Position numbers and translations under genes: made by a program. 64,000 nucleotides of DNA, taken from assembly GCF_006439395.2 (NCBI RefSeq), contig NZ_CP083950.1, positions 1,736,001 to 1,800,000 of the forward strand. The letters run 5' to 3'. The stretch's first letter is position 1. Every line of letters begins with the position of its first letter. Positions 28,505 to 37,787 of this stretch are shown here, piece by piece. The notes beneath the pieces are model-generated. The model had not been told where the DNA came from and made no database searches. It saw only the letters and a program-made list of their open reading frames with translations. This DNA is from Mesorhizobium sp. B4-1-4. GTDB lineage: Bacteria; Pseudomonadota; Alphaproteobacteria; Rhizobiales; Rhizobiaceae.

Positions 28505-30072
28505 TGAGCGACGACCTGACCCGACTGACGATTTCGCAGGCCCGCGCCAAGCTGCGCGACAAGGAAATCACCGCGACCGAGATCACCGAGGCTTATCTCT
28601 CCGCGATCGACCGCGCCAATCCGGCGCTCAATGCCTATGTCGCGGTCACCGGCGACAAGGCGCGCGACATGGCCAAGTCGTCCGACGCAAGGCTGGTCAA
28701 GGGCGAGGGCGGTGCGCTGGAAGGCATTCCGTTGGGGATCAAGGACCTGTTCGGCACCGAGGGTGTCCACACCCAGGCCTGCAGCCACGTGCTCGACGGC
28801 TTCAAGCCGCGCTACGAATCGACCGTCACAGCAAATCTTTGGGCCGACGGCGCGGTGATGCTCGGCAAGCTCAACATGGATGAGTTCGCCATGGGCTCGT
28901 CCAACGAGACCTCCTATTATGGCCCGGTCATCAATCCGTGGCGGCGTTCGCGCCTCGACACGGTGGTGATGCCGACGACGCATCAGGGCGATGGCGGTTT
29001 CGTATCGGCCGGTGGCACGAAAACCCAGCGCAGCCTGGACAATGCGCAGCTGGTGCCGGGCGGTTCTTCCGGCGGTTCGGCGACCGCCGTCTCTGCCTTC
29101 CTGTGTGCAGGCGCCACGGCGACGGACACCGGCGGCTCGATCCGCCAGCCGGCCGCCTTCACCGGTACGGTCGGCATCAAGCCGACCTATGGCCGCTGCT
29201 CGCGCTGGGGCATCGTCGCCTTCGCTTCTTCGCTCGACCAGGCCGGCCCGATCGCCCGTGACGTGCGCGACGCCGCGATCCTGCTCAAGTCGATGGCCTC
29301 CGTCGATCCAAAGGACACCACTTCCGTCGACCGGCCGGTGCCGGACTACGAGGCGGCGATCGGCAAGCCGATCAGGGGCATGAAGGTCGGCATTCCCAAG
29401 GAGTATCGCGTCGACGGCATGCCCGAAGAGATCGAGGCGCTGTGGCAGAAGGGCATTGCCTGGCTTAAAGAGGCCGGCGCCGAGATCGTGGATATCTCCC
29501 TGCCCCATACCAAATACGCGCTGCCGGCTTACTATATCGTGGCGCCCGCCGAGGCGTCGTCCAACCTGGCGCGCTATGACGGCGTCCGCTATGGGCTGCG
29601 CGTGCCGGGCAAGGACATCGTCGAAATGTATGAGAAGACCCGCGCCGCGGGCTTCGGCCGCGAGGTCAAGCGCCGCATCATGATCGGCACTTATGTGCTC
29701 TCGGCCGGCTATTACGACGCTTACTATCTGCAGGCGCAGAAGGTGCGCAACCTGATCAAGCGCGACTTCGAAAACGTCTTCGCCGCCGGTGTCGATGTCA
29801 TCCTGACGCCTGCGACACCGTCCGCCGCCTTCGGCATCGCCGACGAGGACATGGCATCCGATCCGGTCAAGATGTATCTCAACGACATTTTCACGGTCAC
29901 CGTGAACATGGCCGGCCTGCCGGGCATCGCCGTGCCCGCCGGTCTCGACCCCAAGGGGCTGCCGCTCGGCCTGCAGCTGATCGGCAGGCCGTTCGAGGAA
30001 GAAACGCTGTTCCAGACGGCGGCTGTCATCGAACAGGCGGCCGGCACATTCCAGCCGGAGAAGTGGTGGTAA
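28504..30072 (+). CDS. gatA: Aspartyl/glutamyl-tRNA amidotransferase subunit A, with extra loop
   Basis: Amidase-signature subunit that releases ammonia from glutamine for tRNA-dependent amidation. Catalytic elements are present: Lys in GIKDLFG, the loop [17 protein letters not shown], and [15 protein letters not shown] with the Ser-cisSer pair. At 522 residues it is about 30 longer than most GatA. The excess sits between NPWR (144-147) and LVPGG (183), where about 35 residues replace the usual eight or so. ATG 28504 overlaps the GNAT stop. gatB is not in the window. Confidence 0.95.
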   Translation: MSDDLTRLTISQARAKLRDKEITATEITEAYLSAIDRANPALNAYVAVTGDKARDMAKSSDARLVKGEGGALEGIPLGIKDLFGTEGVHTQACSHVLDGFKPRYESTVTANLWADGAVMLGKLNMDEFAMGSSNETSYYGPVINPWRRSRLDTVVMPTTHQGDGGFVSAGGTKTQRSLDNAQLVPGGSSGGSATAVSAFLCAGATATDTGGSIRQPAAFTGTVGIKPTYGRCSRWGIVAFASSLDQAGPIARDVRDAAILLKSMASVDPKDTTSVDRPVPDYEAAIGKPIRGMKVGIPKEYRVDGMPEEIEALWQKGIAWLKEAGAEIVDISLPHTKYALPAYYIVAPAEASSNLARYDGVRYGLRVPGKDIVEMYEKTRAAGFGREVKRRIMIGTYVLSAGYYDAYYLQAQKVRNLIKRDFENVFAAGVDVILTPATPSAAFGIADEDMASDPVKMYLNDIFTVTVNMAGLPGIAVPAGLDPKGLPLGLQLIGRPFEEETLFQTAAVIEQAAGTFQPEKWW

Positions 30073-30088
30073 GGGTATCGCTCGACTA

Positions 30089-30187
30089 GCGCATGGCCCC
30101 GAATACCGGAATCGATTTCGGAAAGGATCATGCGCAGAATCAAAGTTTTACAGCGTCCTTTGCGCGTCCAAGCACGCGCGGCGCTGT
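30089..30187. repeat. Paired palindromic intergenic repeat (rhizobial type)
   Basis: Two adjoining palindromes fill the gatA-ydcF gap. The first (30089-30135) begins GCGCATGGCC and ends GGATCATGCGC around a core with CCGGAATCGATTTCGG. The second (30150-30187) pairs ACAGCG...GCGCGT with ACGCGC...GCTGT. From memory, both halves belong to a motif dispersed many times between genes in Mesorhizobium and relatives. A related copy lies at 48853-48895. It could terminate transcription or stabilise the gatA message. Confidence 0.65.
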
Positions 30188-30200
30188 GATGGGGTGAGCG

Positions 30201-30998
30201 ATGTTCTTCTATCTTTCCAAGATATTCTGGTTCTTCATTCAGCCGCTCAACCTTGCCATCTTGCTACTGCTGGCAGGCTTGCTGGCAGCGCTTTTCGGCC
30301 ACCGGCGGCTTACCGGCACCAGCAGCGTGCTCGCCTTCCTGATCCTCGCCCTGTCGGCCTGGACCTCGCTTGGCGCCATGATGCTCAATCCGCTGGAGGA
30401 ACGCTTTCCACGGCCGCCGCTACCGGAGAAGGTGGACGGCATCGTCGTGCTCGGCGGCGGCTTCGAGGGCGCCATCAACCTCGTGCGCGGTGGCTACGAA
30501 TTGAGCACCAGCGGCGATCGCATGGTCGAGACCGCGATCCTGGCCCGGCGCTTCCCGCAGGCCAAAGTGGTTATATCAGGCGGAAACGGTTCGCTTTTCC
30601 TTGATGGCGAGGGCGACGCCGACACCGCGCCCCGCCTGCTCGGCCCGCTGGGTGTCTCGGCCGATCGCCTCGTCCTCGAGGACAAGTCCCGCAACACTTA
30701 TGAAAATGCGGTCTTCAGCCGCAAACTGGTCGATCCGAAGCCGGGCGAGACCTGGCTGCTGGTGACCTCCGCCTTCCACATGCCCCGGGCCAAGGCGTTG
30801 TTCGACAAAGCCGGTTTTCCAACCATCCCATGGCCGGTCGACTATCGCACCTCTGGCAAGGAGGGCGTCGGCCTGTTTCGCGACAACGCCGCCGATTCCT
30901 TGCAGAACACGACCATGGCGATCCGCGAATGGATCGGGCTTTTCGCCTATTGGCATTCCGGCCGTATCGATCAGCCCTTTCCGGCGCCGGGCGGCTGA
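30201..30998 (+). CDS. YdcF/DUF218-family protein
   Basis: A 265-residue envelope protein: two N-terminal membrane helices (about 8-32 and 38-58), then a DUF218 domain with VDGIVVLGGGFEGA (about residues 78-91), VVISGGNGSL near 121 and a TSAFHMPRAKALFDKAGF segment near 195. The family (E. coli YdcF, SanA, ElyC) has a Rossmann-like fold; ElyC affects lipid-carrier metabolism and envelope integrity. The exact activity here is unknown. Its last 28 bases overlap the convergent DUF599 gene. Confidence 0.85.
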   Translation: MFFYLSKIFWFFIQPLNLAILLLLAGLLAALFGHRRLTGTSSVLAFLILALSAWTSLGAMMLNPLEERFPRPPLPEKVDGIVVLGGGFEGAINLVRGGYELSTSGDRMVETAILARRFPQAKVVISGGNGSLFLDGEGDADTAPRLLGPLGVSADRLVLEDKSRNTYENAVFSRKLVDPKPGETWLLVTSAFHMPRAKALFDKAGFPTIPWPVDYRTSGKEGVGLFRDNAADSLQNTTMAIREWIGLFAYWHSGRIDQPFPAPGG

Positions 30999-31690
30999 CC
31001 AATGACGGCGCGCCGCGCCGCCGAGAAGAACTGGCGCCGCACGAGCACGGCCAGCAGCAGAAGCGTCGACAGCACGAACACCACGGGATCGACGAACCAG
31101 CCGAGATAGCCGATCGAGAAGAACACGCCGCGCAGGCCCGAGTTGAAATGCTTGCCGGCCAGCATGTTCATCTGCGTCGCGCGCCAGACAGCCGTTTCGG
31201 TGACCGGGTTGCGCGAGGCTTCGCCATGCGGGATCGGCACGGCGCCTATCAGGATCGAGCAATAGTTGAACAGCCGGTAGGCCCAGCCGAATTTGAAGAA
31301 GGAAAAAGCCAGGATCAGTACCAGCCCGAGCACCTTGATCTGAAAGGCCGAGCGTGACGGCGCGCTGCCGAGCGGCAGGTTGCTTAGCACTTCAAGAACC
31401 CGGTCGGAGGCGCCGAGCAAGGCAAAGCAGCCGCCGAGCGCGATCAGCGAACTGGAGGCGAAGAAGGCGGTTCCATGCTGCAGGCCGCTCATGATAGCGG
31501 TGTCGACGATGCGGATCTCGCGCTCGGCCATGGTGCGCATCCAGGCTTCGCGCTGCGCATTCATCGCCGTCGTCAGTGACATGCGGCTGACCAACCTGCC
31601 GTCGGAAGCAAGCGTATGGAGCACCCAGGCCAGGAGGAAAAAGCCGAGCGCCGCGAGGTCGGCCGTCGACAGGTAGGAGGAATCGTCCAT
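30971..31690 (-). CDS. DUF599-family membrane protein
   Basis: A 239-residue protein with membrane segments at about 9-26, 75-95, 115-135 and 190-225. The conserved region WMRTMAEREIRIVDTAIMSG (about residues 50-69) and the later FNYCSILIGAVP and HFNSGLRGVFFSIGYL match the DUF599 family. No function is established. It reads convergently with the YdcF gene and overlaps its 3' end by 28 bases. The next minus-strand gene upstream (31717) lies 26 bases away and may be cotranscribed. Confidence 0.85.
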   Translation of the reverse strand: MDDSSYLSTADLAALGFFLLAWVLHTLASDGRLVSRMSLTTAMNAQREAWMRTMAEREIRIVDTAIMSGLQHGTAFFASSSLIALGGCFALLGASDRVLEVLSNLPLGSAPSRSAFQIKVLGLVLILAFSFFKFGWAYRLFNYCSILIGAVPIPHGEASRNPVTETAVWRATQMNMLAGKHFNSGLRGVFFSIGYLGWFVDPVVFVLSTLLLLAVLVRRQFFSAARRAVIGQPPGAGKG

Positions 31691-31716
31691 GCTTTCTTGT
31701 ACCTGCTTTGGTTGGC

Positions 31717-32412
31717 TCAGGTCAGCAAGGGTTCGGTGACTTCCATCTCCAAGGCCTTAATGACTTTGTCGGTGCTGGTGACCCATCCCAAGGCGTTCTC
31801 GAAATTCCACAATGTCGATTGGCGATTGAAATCCGGGCCCGAATGGTTGATCGCGTCCTCGACCAGGATAGGCCAGAACTCCAGCATGTAAGCGTCGCGC
31901 GCGGTTGCATCGACGCAGATGTTGGTGGCGACCCCGGTGAACAAGAGATAGCGGATTTTCCGGGCACGCAGGTATGCTTCCAGGCCCGTGTTGCAAAAAC
32001 CGCTGTAGCGCGATTTGCGGATGACCTCGTCGCCTGGCTCGGGCTTCAGGGCGTCGACGATCCGCCAATCCCAGCTGCCGTCGATCAACAGTCTGCCGCG
32101 AAGCTCTGGGCGCTCGCGCATCAGCACCATGCCCAATTCCTTCTGGTAGTTCGGCGAGGAAGGGTCTCCCGCGTCGCTGAGGTCGGGTTTGTAAGACATC
32201 TGGAGGTAGACCACCGTCACGCCGCATTTGCGGGCGGCCGCGAGCAGGCGCCTGTTGGCGTCGATGGCCGGGGCCGCGCCCGATATGTCGATGCCAGCCA
32301 GGTCGAACATGCCGCCCTCCGAGGCAAAGGCGTTCTGCATGTCCACGACGACGACCGCTGTCCGGGTGGGATCGATATGCACCGGTTTCGGCCTGGCATC
32401 CAACACAAGCAT
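31717..32412 (-). CDS. RutB-like isochorismatase-fold amidohydrolase
   Basis: A 231-residue cysteine hydrolase whose sequence closely follows E. coli RutB (ureidoacrylate amidohydrolase of pyrimidine-ring catabolism): VVVVDMQNAFASEGGMFDLA, GSWDWRIVDALKPEPGDEV, KSRYSGFCNTGLEAYLR and FTGVATNICVDATARDAYML are all aligned. The Asp-Lys-Cys triad is D24, the Lys of RKSRYSG and the Cys of NICVD. ATG 32412 has the best spacing from AGGGGG, with ATG 32415 adjacent. No other rut gene is nearby, so another carbamoyl or amide substrate is possible. Confidence 0.8.
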   Translation of the reverse strand: MLVLDARPKPVHIDPTRTAVVVVDMQNAFASEGGMFDLAGIDISGAAPAIDANRRLLAAARKCGVTVVYLQMSYKPDLSDAGDPSSPNYQKELGMVLMRERPELRGRLLIDGSWDWRIVDALKPEPGDEVIRKSRYSGFCNTGLEAYLRARKIRYLLFTGVATNICVDATARDAYMLEFWPILVEDAINHSGPDFNRQSTLWNFENALGWVTSTDKVIKALEMEVTEPLLT

Positions 32413-32605
32413 CATATCCCCCTGGGCAACCGCAAAAATCGCATCGATGCGCGACGTGCAGAATAGCCGCGCCCTGATTCTCCCGCAATCAATGTCGCTG
32501 CCGGAGCAAACAAGGTCGGCAGATGCTGCGCCGCGATTGCCAAAAGAGCGGAAACATCCCGACACAATTCCTATATGTAGTCCTCGACGTGACTCAGGAG
32601 ACAGC

Positions 32606-34009
32606 GTGTTCCTTTCGGTTTTCGACCTGTTCAAGATCGGCATCGGCCCCTCCAGTTCGCATACGATGGGGCCGATGACGGCCGCGCGGCGGTTTCTCGA
32701 CGAGGTCGCGGGAGATGACTGGCCGCGGCCCGCCGGCGCCAAAATTGCCCGCATCGGCGCCAGCCTGCATGGCTCGCTCGCCTATACCGGCATCGGCCAT
32801 GGCAGCGACCGCGCTGTCATCCTTGGCCTCGCCGGCCAGACCCCGCAAACGGTCGACCCCGACCAGGCCGATGAAATCGTCAGCCGGATCACCGCCGACA
32901 AGCTGATCTCACCGCCCGGCCATCCCTCCTACCGTTTCGACCCGGCCACCGATCTGGTGCTCGACCGCAAGACGCCGCTTACCGGGCACGCCAACGGCAT
33001 GGCGTTCTATGCCTACGATGCCGGCGGCCGCCTGCTGCTCAAGCGCATTTACTATTCGATCGGCGGCGGCTTCGTGGTCTCGGAAGAAGAGTTGCAGCGG
33101 ATGAGGGCCAAGGGGTCGGTGCCGGCAGAAGGCAGGAAAGTGCCGTATCCCTTCAAAAATGCGGTCGAGATGCTGAAGATGGCCGCCAACAGCGGCCTCT
33201 CGATTGCCGACATGAAGCGCGTCAACGAGGAAACGCAGATGTCGCGCGAAGAGCTCGACGCCGGTCTCGACGCCATCTGGAGTGCCATGAAGGGCTGCAT
33301 TGACCGCGGGCTGTCGCAGGACGGCGTCATGCCGGGCGGGCTGAAGGTGCGGCGCCGCGCCAGACAGCTCCACGACAAGCTGCAGGAGCAGTGGCAACAG
33401 AATCGGCCGAATCCCTTGCTCGCCAATGACTGGCTGTCGATCTACGCGATGGCCGTGAACGAAGAGAATGCGGCTGGCGGCCGCGTCGTCACCGCCCCCA
33501 CCAATGGAGCCGCGGGCACACTGCCTGCGGTGCTGCGCTATTGGCTGCATTTCCATCCCGAGGCCGACCAGCCAAGCATCCGCGACTTCCTGCTGACGGC
33601 TGCCGCTGTCGGCGGCATCATCAAATCCAATGCGTCGATCTCCGGCGCCGAGGTCGGCTGCCAGGGCGAGGTGGGCTCCGCCTCGGCAATGGCCGCGGCA
33701 GGCCTGTGCGCCGTCATGGGCGGCACGCCCGAGCAGGTCGAGAACGCCGCCGAGATCGCTCTTGAACACCATCTCGGCATGACCTGCGATCCGGTCGGCG
33801 GGCTGGTGCAGGTGCCGTGCATCGAGCGCAACGCGCTTGGCGCCGTCAAGGCGGTGACGGCGGCATCCCTGGCGATCAAGGGCGACGGCGTCCATTTCGT
33901 GCCACTCGACGCAGCGATCGAGACCATGCGCCAGACCGGCCTCGACATGAACGAGAAGTACAAGGAAACCAGCCTTGGCGGCCTGGCTGTCAATGTCGTG
34001 GAGTGCTGA
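32606..34009 (+). CDS. sdaA: L-serine ammonia-lyase (serine dehydratase, iron-sulfur type)
   Basis: Deaminates L-serine to pyruvate using a [4Fe-4S] cluster. The beta domain starts [20 protein letters not shown] (residues 4-23). The alpha domain holds the cluster cysteines in [12 protein letters not shown] and [18 protein letters not shown]. The 467-residue single-chain form is close to E. coli SdaA. The GTG start at 32606 follows CAGGAGACAGC; the frame remains open far upstream, but the family N-terminus fits GTG. It is divergent from the RutB-like gene. Confidence 0.94.
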   Translation: MFLSVFDLFKIGIGPSSSHTMGPMTAARRFLDEVAGDDWPRPAGAKIARIGASLHGSLAYTGIGHGSDRAVILGLAGQTPQTVDPDQADEIVSRITADKLISPPGHPSYRFDPATDLVLDRKTPLTGHANGMAFYAYDAGGRLLLKRIYYSIGGGFVVSEEELQRMRAKGSVPAEGRKVPYPFKNAVEMLKMAANSGLSIADMKRVNEETQMSREELDAGLDAIWSAMKGCIDRGLSQDGVMPGGLKVRRRARQLHDKLQEQWQQNRPNPLLANDWLSIYAMAVNEENAAGGRVVTAPTNGAAGTLPAVLRYWLHFHPEADQPSIRDFLLTAAAVGGIIKSNASISGAEVGCQGEVGSASAMAAAGLCAVMGGTPEQVENAAEIALEHHLGMTCDPVGGLVQVPCIERNALGAVKAVTAASLAIKGDGVHFVPLDAAIETMRQTGLDMNEKYKETSLGGLAVNVVEC

Positions 34010-34081
34010 GCAGGCGTCTGGCACTGTGGAGAACTTGTTCAGGCCGTTGACGCGTTGGTGCACCGGATTAAATCTTCGGGA

Positions 34082-34519
34082 ATGGCTCTCAATCTCCTGA
34101 AACTATGCGTCGGCTGCGACAGCGTCGAGGATCTCGAGGAATGGATTGCATTCCGCCTCGACGAACGGCGCCGGGCCGGCGAAGCGGCCGAACACTGGCA
34201 CACGACCCGCATGATGCCGACGCGCGGCGCCGAGATCACCGACGGCGGCTCGCTCTATTGGGTAATCAAGGGCAGCGTCCAATGCCGTCAGTTGATCACG
34301 GAGATCCGACCTTTTACCGACGATGAGGGCATCGGCCGCTGTCACCTGGTTCTCGACCAGCAAGTCGTGCGCACCGACTGGCAGCCGCGCCGGGCATTCC
34401 AGGGGTGGCGCTATCTGAAGCCATCGGACGCACCGGCCGATCTCGGCAAAGGCAAGGCGGGTTTGGTCGAGATGCCGCCGAAACTCCGGCGCGAGCTTGC
34501 CGAGCTGGGCTTGCTATAG
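34082..34519 (+). CDS. DUF1489-family protein
   Basis: A 145-residue soluble protein of the alphaproteobacterial DUF1489 family. The start MALNLLKLCVGCDSVEDLEEW, the HTTRMMPTR segment and the C-terminal FQGWRYLKPSDAPADL are the conserved portions. No function is known. ATG 34082 matches family starts; the frame is open nine codons further upstream. The 278-base stretch after it (34520-34797) shows no convincing gene. Confidence 0.85.
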   Translation: MALNLLKLCVGCDSVEDLEEWIAFRLDERRRAGEAAEHWHTTRMMPTRGAEITDGGSLYWVIKGSVQCRQLITEIRPFTDDEGIGRCHLVLDQQVVRTDWQPRRAFQGWRYLKPSDAPADLGKGKAGLVEMPPKLRRELAELGLL

Positions 34520-34797
34520 CTCATCGAGCCGAAGCGTTGCCCGTTGCTGTCGCGGGCTGGTTTCTGGCCCTCTATCTTGCTTCGCACTGGACTTGCAAGC
34601 GGCGCGACAACGCCACATCTTGAAATTCATGCGCGATGAAACTGTCGAAGTCGACGAAGGCTGCGGCGTTGGCGGACCCGGTTCGTATCGCGGCCCTATT
34701 CTTGTCTGCGGGAAGGCCATGATTCCGGCGCAGAAAAAGTGTTGAAGGACATCACGCGGTTGTCCAGGCGGACAGGGCACCTGCGGGGCAGTGGGAA

Positions 34798-35499
34798 ATG
34801 TTAGGCGCAATTATCGTTCTGGTCGCATTGCTGCTGGTGCTGCTGGGCATAGCCTCGGCTTTCCTCCAGGCCAATCCGGCCCGGCTCGCAACCGGGATGA
34901 AAACAGTTGGGCCGATCCTGCTGGCACTGGTTGGTGGCGCGGTGCTCCTGGTCGGACGTCAAGGGATCGGCGGTATCATCCTGTTCGCGTCGATCGCCTG
35001 GTACGGCGCCACGCGCGCGAGCCGGCCAAATGCCAATCTGGCGCCTGGGAAACGCTCGATGGTGCGGACGGCAGCCCTCGAGATGGAGCTCGACCACAAT
35101 ACGGGTGGCCTAGAAGGACTGGTTCTGGCCGGCCGCCACGACGGCAAGATGCTTGGCGCGATGGGTCTTTCGGAATTGCAGCATCTCTACCGCGAACTCT
35201 CCGGCGATGCGGAGAGCCGCCAGCTGCTAGAGACGTATCTTGACGGCAGATTTCCCGTCTGGCGCAAAAACACTGAGACGAACGGTGGCGAAGGGCTGGG
35301 TGTTGCGCCAGGTCCGGGCGCCATGACTAAGGAGGAGGCCTACAAGGTCCTTGGTCTTGAAGCGGGGGCCGCCGCGGCGGATGTCCGCAAGGCGCACCGC
35401 CGCCTGATGCAGCGCCTGCACCCCGATGTCGGCGGCACGTCTTTCCTGGCGGCGCGGATTAACGAAGCCAAGGACGTCTTGCTCTCCAATCACAACTAG
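34798..35499 (+). CDS. Membrane-anchored protein with C-terminal DnaJ domain
   Basis: A 233-residue protein with two N-terminal hydrophobic segments (about 2-24 and 38-68). A middle region (ALEMELDHNTGGLEGLVLAG, FGGR-like spacing then LYRELSGDAES) resembles Tim14/DnaJ-like proteins of alphaproteobacteria. The J domain spans about residues 178-230, with EEAYKVLGLEAGAAAADVRK and the essential HPD in RLHPDVGG. It probably recruits Hsp70 (DnaK) to the membrane face. It lies convergently to the carboxypeptidase gene. Confidence 0.85.
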   Translation: MLGAIIVLVALLLVLLGIASAFLQANPARLATGMKTVGPILLALVGGAVLLVGRQGIGGIILFASIAWYGATRASRPNANLAPGKRSMVRTAALEMELDHNTGGLEGLVLAGRHDGKMLGAMGLSELQHLYRELSGDAESRQLLETYLDGRFPVWRKNTETNGGEGLGVAPGPGAMTKEEAYKVLGLEAGAAAADVRKAHRRLMQRLHPDVGGTSFLAARINEAKDVLLSNHN

Positions 35500-35542
35500 T
35501 TCTCCTTCGACGCAGAAATTTTCCGGGAGATATTTCGCCGCC

Positions 35543-36964
35543 TTACTGCTGGACGGCGTAGCAGGCGATCTTCTTCTTCTTCAAAGCGGTGCAGGCCTTC
35601 CAGGCGGCATCCTTCGAGTCGAAACCGCCGAAACGGGCGCGGTAGTAGGTCTCGCCATCCTTGTCGAAGGCGACGGTGAAGCCGGAAGCATCGGCCAGCA
35701 CCTTGGGCGCTTGCTTGGTGGTCTTGTCGAGAAATGCCTGGGCTTCGGACTGTTTCGGCGAAGAGGCGACCTGGATCGCCCAGCCCGACGGTACCGACGC
35801 GGTGCTGACCGGATCGACGGCGGGGGCCGGCTCGGCATAGGCGGCCACGACCTGTGCCGTGGCGACTTTCGGGCTGGAGACGATGACCGTCTTCACCTTC
35901 TTTGCCGGGGCGACGAGTTTGGGAGTCTCGGCCTCGGCAGTGCTGTCGGCATTGTCTTCATCCTGGGCGACCATCGCATCCTCGGCAACGGCGTCATCGG
36001 CACTGGCCACCGCCACCGGCTTGTCGTCCGGGGTCGGCGCGTCGTGCTTGGGCAGGAGGACTTTGGCAATTGCCTTGACCGGGTTGCTGTCGGCCTTGGC
36101 AACCAGATCACCATCGCCGCGGGTCGAGGCCCGCGGCATATAGGTGTGGATCAGGCTCGCCATCTGGTTGTCACGGCTGCCGCCCGAGGTGCCGCCCATC
36201 ACAACGGCGACAAGGCGGCGGTTGCCGTCGGACACTGACGAGACGAGATTGAAGCCGGAGGCGCGGGTATAGCCGGTCTTGATGCCGTCGACGCCCTTGA
36301 TGCGTCCAAGCAGACGGTTGTGACCGTTGATGCGCTGGCGGCCGTAGAGAAAAGATCGCTGCGAGAAATAGCCGTAATATTGCGGGAAATGCTCCCGGAG
36401 CGCGATGCCGAGCGTGGCCATGTCGCGCGCCGTGGTGAACTGACCCGGGTCGGGCAGGCCGTTGGCGTTGCGGAAGACGGTGCCGTTCATGCCGAGCTGA
36501 CGCGCCTTGGCGGTCATCATTCGGGCGAAATTGGTTTCGTTGCCGCCCAACATTTCGCCGAGTGCTGTCGCCGAGTCGTTGGCCGACTTGGTGACTATCG
36601 ACAGGATGGCGGTCTCGACCGTCACCGAACCGCCAGGCTTCACTCCGAGCTTCGTCGGCGCCTCCGCGGACGCCTTGGCGGAAAACACGACTGGCGAGTT
36701 CTTGCCGATCTTGCCCGCCGCCATCGCTTCGAAGGTCAGATAAAGCGTCATCATCTTGGTGAGCGAGGCCGGGTAGCGGCGGCCGTTGGCATCGGCTGAA
36801 TAGAGCACCTTGCCGGTCTTGGCGTCGACCACGATGGCGGACGACCTCGCCGCCAAGGACGAGGCGGGGCCGGCAACGACAAACGTCATCGCCATGGCGA
36901 TGATCATGATCGTTTTGAGGGGAGAGGTGGATTTGGAAACGATGCCCGACAACGCCTGACGCAC
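35543..36964 (-). CDS. D-alanyl-D-alanine carboxypeptidase with C-terminal SPOR domain
   Basis: Class-A-like penicillin-binding peptidase that trims peptidoglycan stem peptides. An N-terminal hydrophobic export segment is followed by SLTK (active Ser and Lys, near residue 67), SAND and KTGYTRASG, the three serine-peptidase motifs. A Lys/Ala/Pro/Glu-rich linker leads to a SPOR domain (WAIQVASSPKQSEAQAFLDK to CYAVQQ), which binds denuded glycan at septa. GTG 36964 follows AAAGGAACTACCA and is preferred to the upstream in-frame codon at 37030. About 473 residues. Likely acts in the periplasm at division sites. Confidence 0.9.
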   Translation of the reverse strand: MRQALSGIVSKSTSPLKTIMIIAMAMTFVVAGPASSLAARSSAIVVDAKTGKVLYSADANGRRYPASLTKMMTLYLTFEAMAAGKIGKNSPVVFSAKASAEAPTKLGVKPGGSVTVETAILSIVTKSANDSATALGEMLGGNETNFARMMTAKARQLGMNGTVFRNANGLPDPGQFTTARDMATLGIALREHFPQYYGYFSQRSFLYGRQRINGHNRLLGRIKGVDGIKTGYTRASGFNLVSSVSDGNRRLVAVVMGGTSGGSRDNQMASLIHTYMPRASTRGDGDLVAKADSNPVKAIAKVLLPKHDAPTPDDKPVAVASADDAVAEDAMVAQDEDNADSTAEAETPKLVAPAKKVKTVIVSSPKVATAQVVAAYAEPAPAVDPVSTASVPSGWAIQVASSPKQSEAQAFLDKTTKQAPKVLADASGFTVAFDKDGETYYRARFGGFDSKDAAWKACTALKKKKIACYAVQQ

Positions 36965-37158
36965 TGGTAGTTCCTTTGAATTCTCGTTGCTTTGGAGGCG
37001 GCAAAGGGATCCTGCCTCACTTCCGGCCAAGCTACCGGGGCAGCGTTACCAATCCGTTTATGGTAACCGCCGCGTTCACCATTTTCTTCGGGCTTGAAGC
37101 TCTCTTTATTCGAATCTTAGCCATTGACGTTCGGGCGGTGCCTCCAGTGGGCGAAATG

Positions 37159-37200
37159 TTGACTTTTTGTGCAGCGCACAATATGTTACGTGCATTGCAC
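37159..37200 (+). promoter_or_regulatory. Phasin promoter with two GTGC-N3-GCAC palindromes
   Basis: A near-consensus promoter: TTGACT (37159-37164), a 17-base spacer, and TATGTT (37182-37187). The spacer contains the perfect palindrome TTGTGC-AGC-GCACAA (37167-37181). A second, GTGC-ATT-GCAC (37190-37200), lies just past the -10 box. The two centres are 21 bp apart, two helical turns. PhaR-type repressors of polyhydroxybutyrate granule genes recognise TGC-N3/4-GCA-like sites, so a PhaR operator is a reasonable inference. Confidence 0.75.
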
Positions 37201-37259
37201 AAAACGCCGCCCGGACAGGGCGCGTCCTATGAACAGGCAACCGTCAAGGGAATCACGAA

Positions 37260-37589
37260 ATGACCCAGACCTACGAAGATTTCAGCAAATACGGCAAAGA
37301 GTTTGCCGACACCGGATTGAAGAGCTTCGCTTCGCTGTCGAAGGGCGCTCAGGCGATCGCCACCGAGGCCGGTGAATACACCAAGAAGAGCTTCGAAGCC
37401 GGCAGCGCCGCCTTCGAGAAGCTGTTCTCGGCCAAGTCGCTGGACAAGGCGATCGAGATCCAGTCCGACTACGCCAAGCAGTCCTACGAGGCATTCGTTG
37501 CCGAGGCCACCAAGATTGGCGACCTCTATGCCGAACTCGCCAAGGAAGCCTACAAGCCGTTCGAATCGATCGTTGCCAAGGCGAAGTAA
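37260..37589 (+). CDS. Phasin-family protein
   Basis: A 109-residue amphipathic helical protein that coats polyhydroxyalkanoate granules. It is Ala/Lys/Glu-rich with the phasin pattern SLDKAIEIQSDYAKQSYEAF followed by YAELAKEAYKPFE, and it has no signal peptide. It is monocistronic: its own strong promoter lies upstream and a clear terminator follows at 37634. Codon use favours common G/C-ending codons, as for abundant proteins. Confidence 0.9.
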   Translation: MTQTYEDFSKYGKEFADTGLKSFASLSKGAQAIATEAGEYTKKSFEAGSAAFEKLFSAKSLDKAIEIQSDYAKQSYEAFVAEATKIGDLYAELAKEAYKPFESIVAKAK

Positions 37590-37633
37590 TTTTCGCCTGA
37601 CAGTCTAACTCCGGCCCTTTTGGGCCTGGGACA

Positions 37634-37666
37634 AACCCGGTCGCGGAAACGCGGCCGGGTTTTTTC
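37634..37666 (+). terminator. Rho-independent terminator after the phasin gene
   Basis: AACCCGG (37634-37640) pairs with CCGGGTT (37655-37661), extended by CGCG/CGCG-type pairing inside, and is followed by a run of T. It is one of the clearest terminators in the window and isolates the phasin transcript from clpS. Confidence 0.9.
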
Positions 37667-37787
37667 ATGTCAATTTCCGGTTCATGGCCGCGTCACGCTT
37701 CACGATTGCGAAAATCCGCCAAGTTTGGTCACCTAGCCATATTGTCAGCTAACCAGAAGGGCTTAAAATCGTCCATCGAACACCTAC

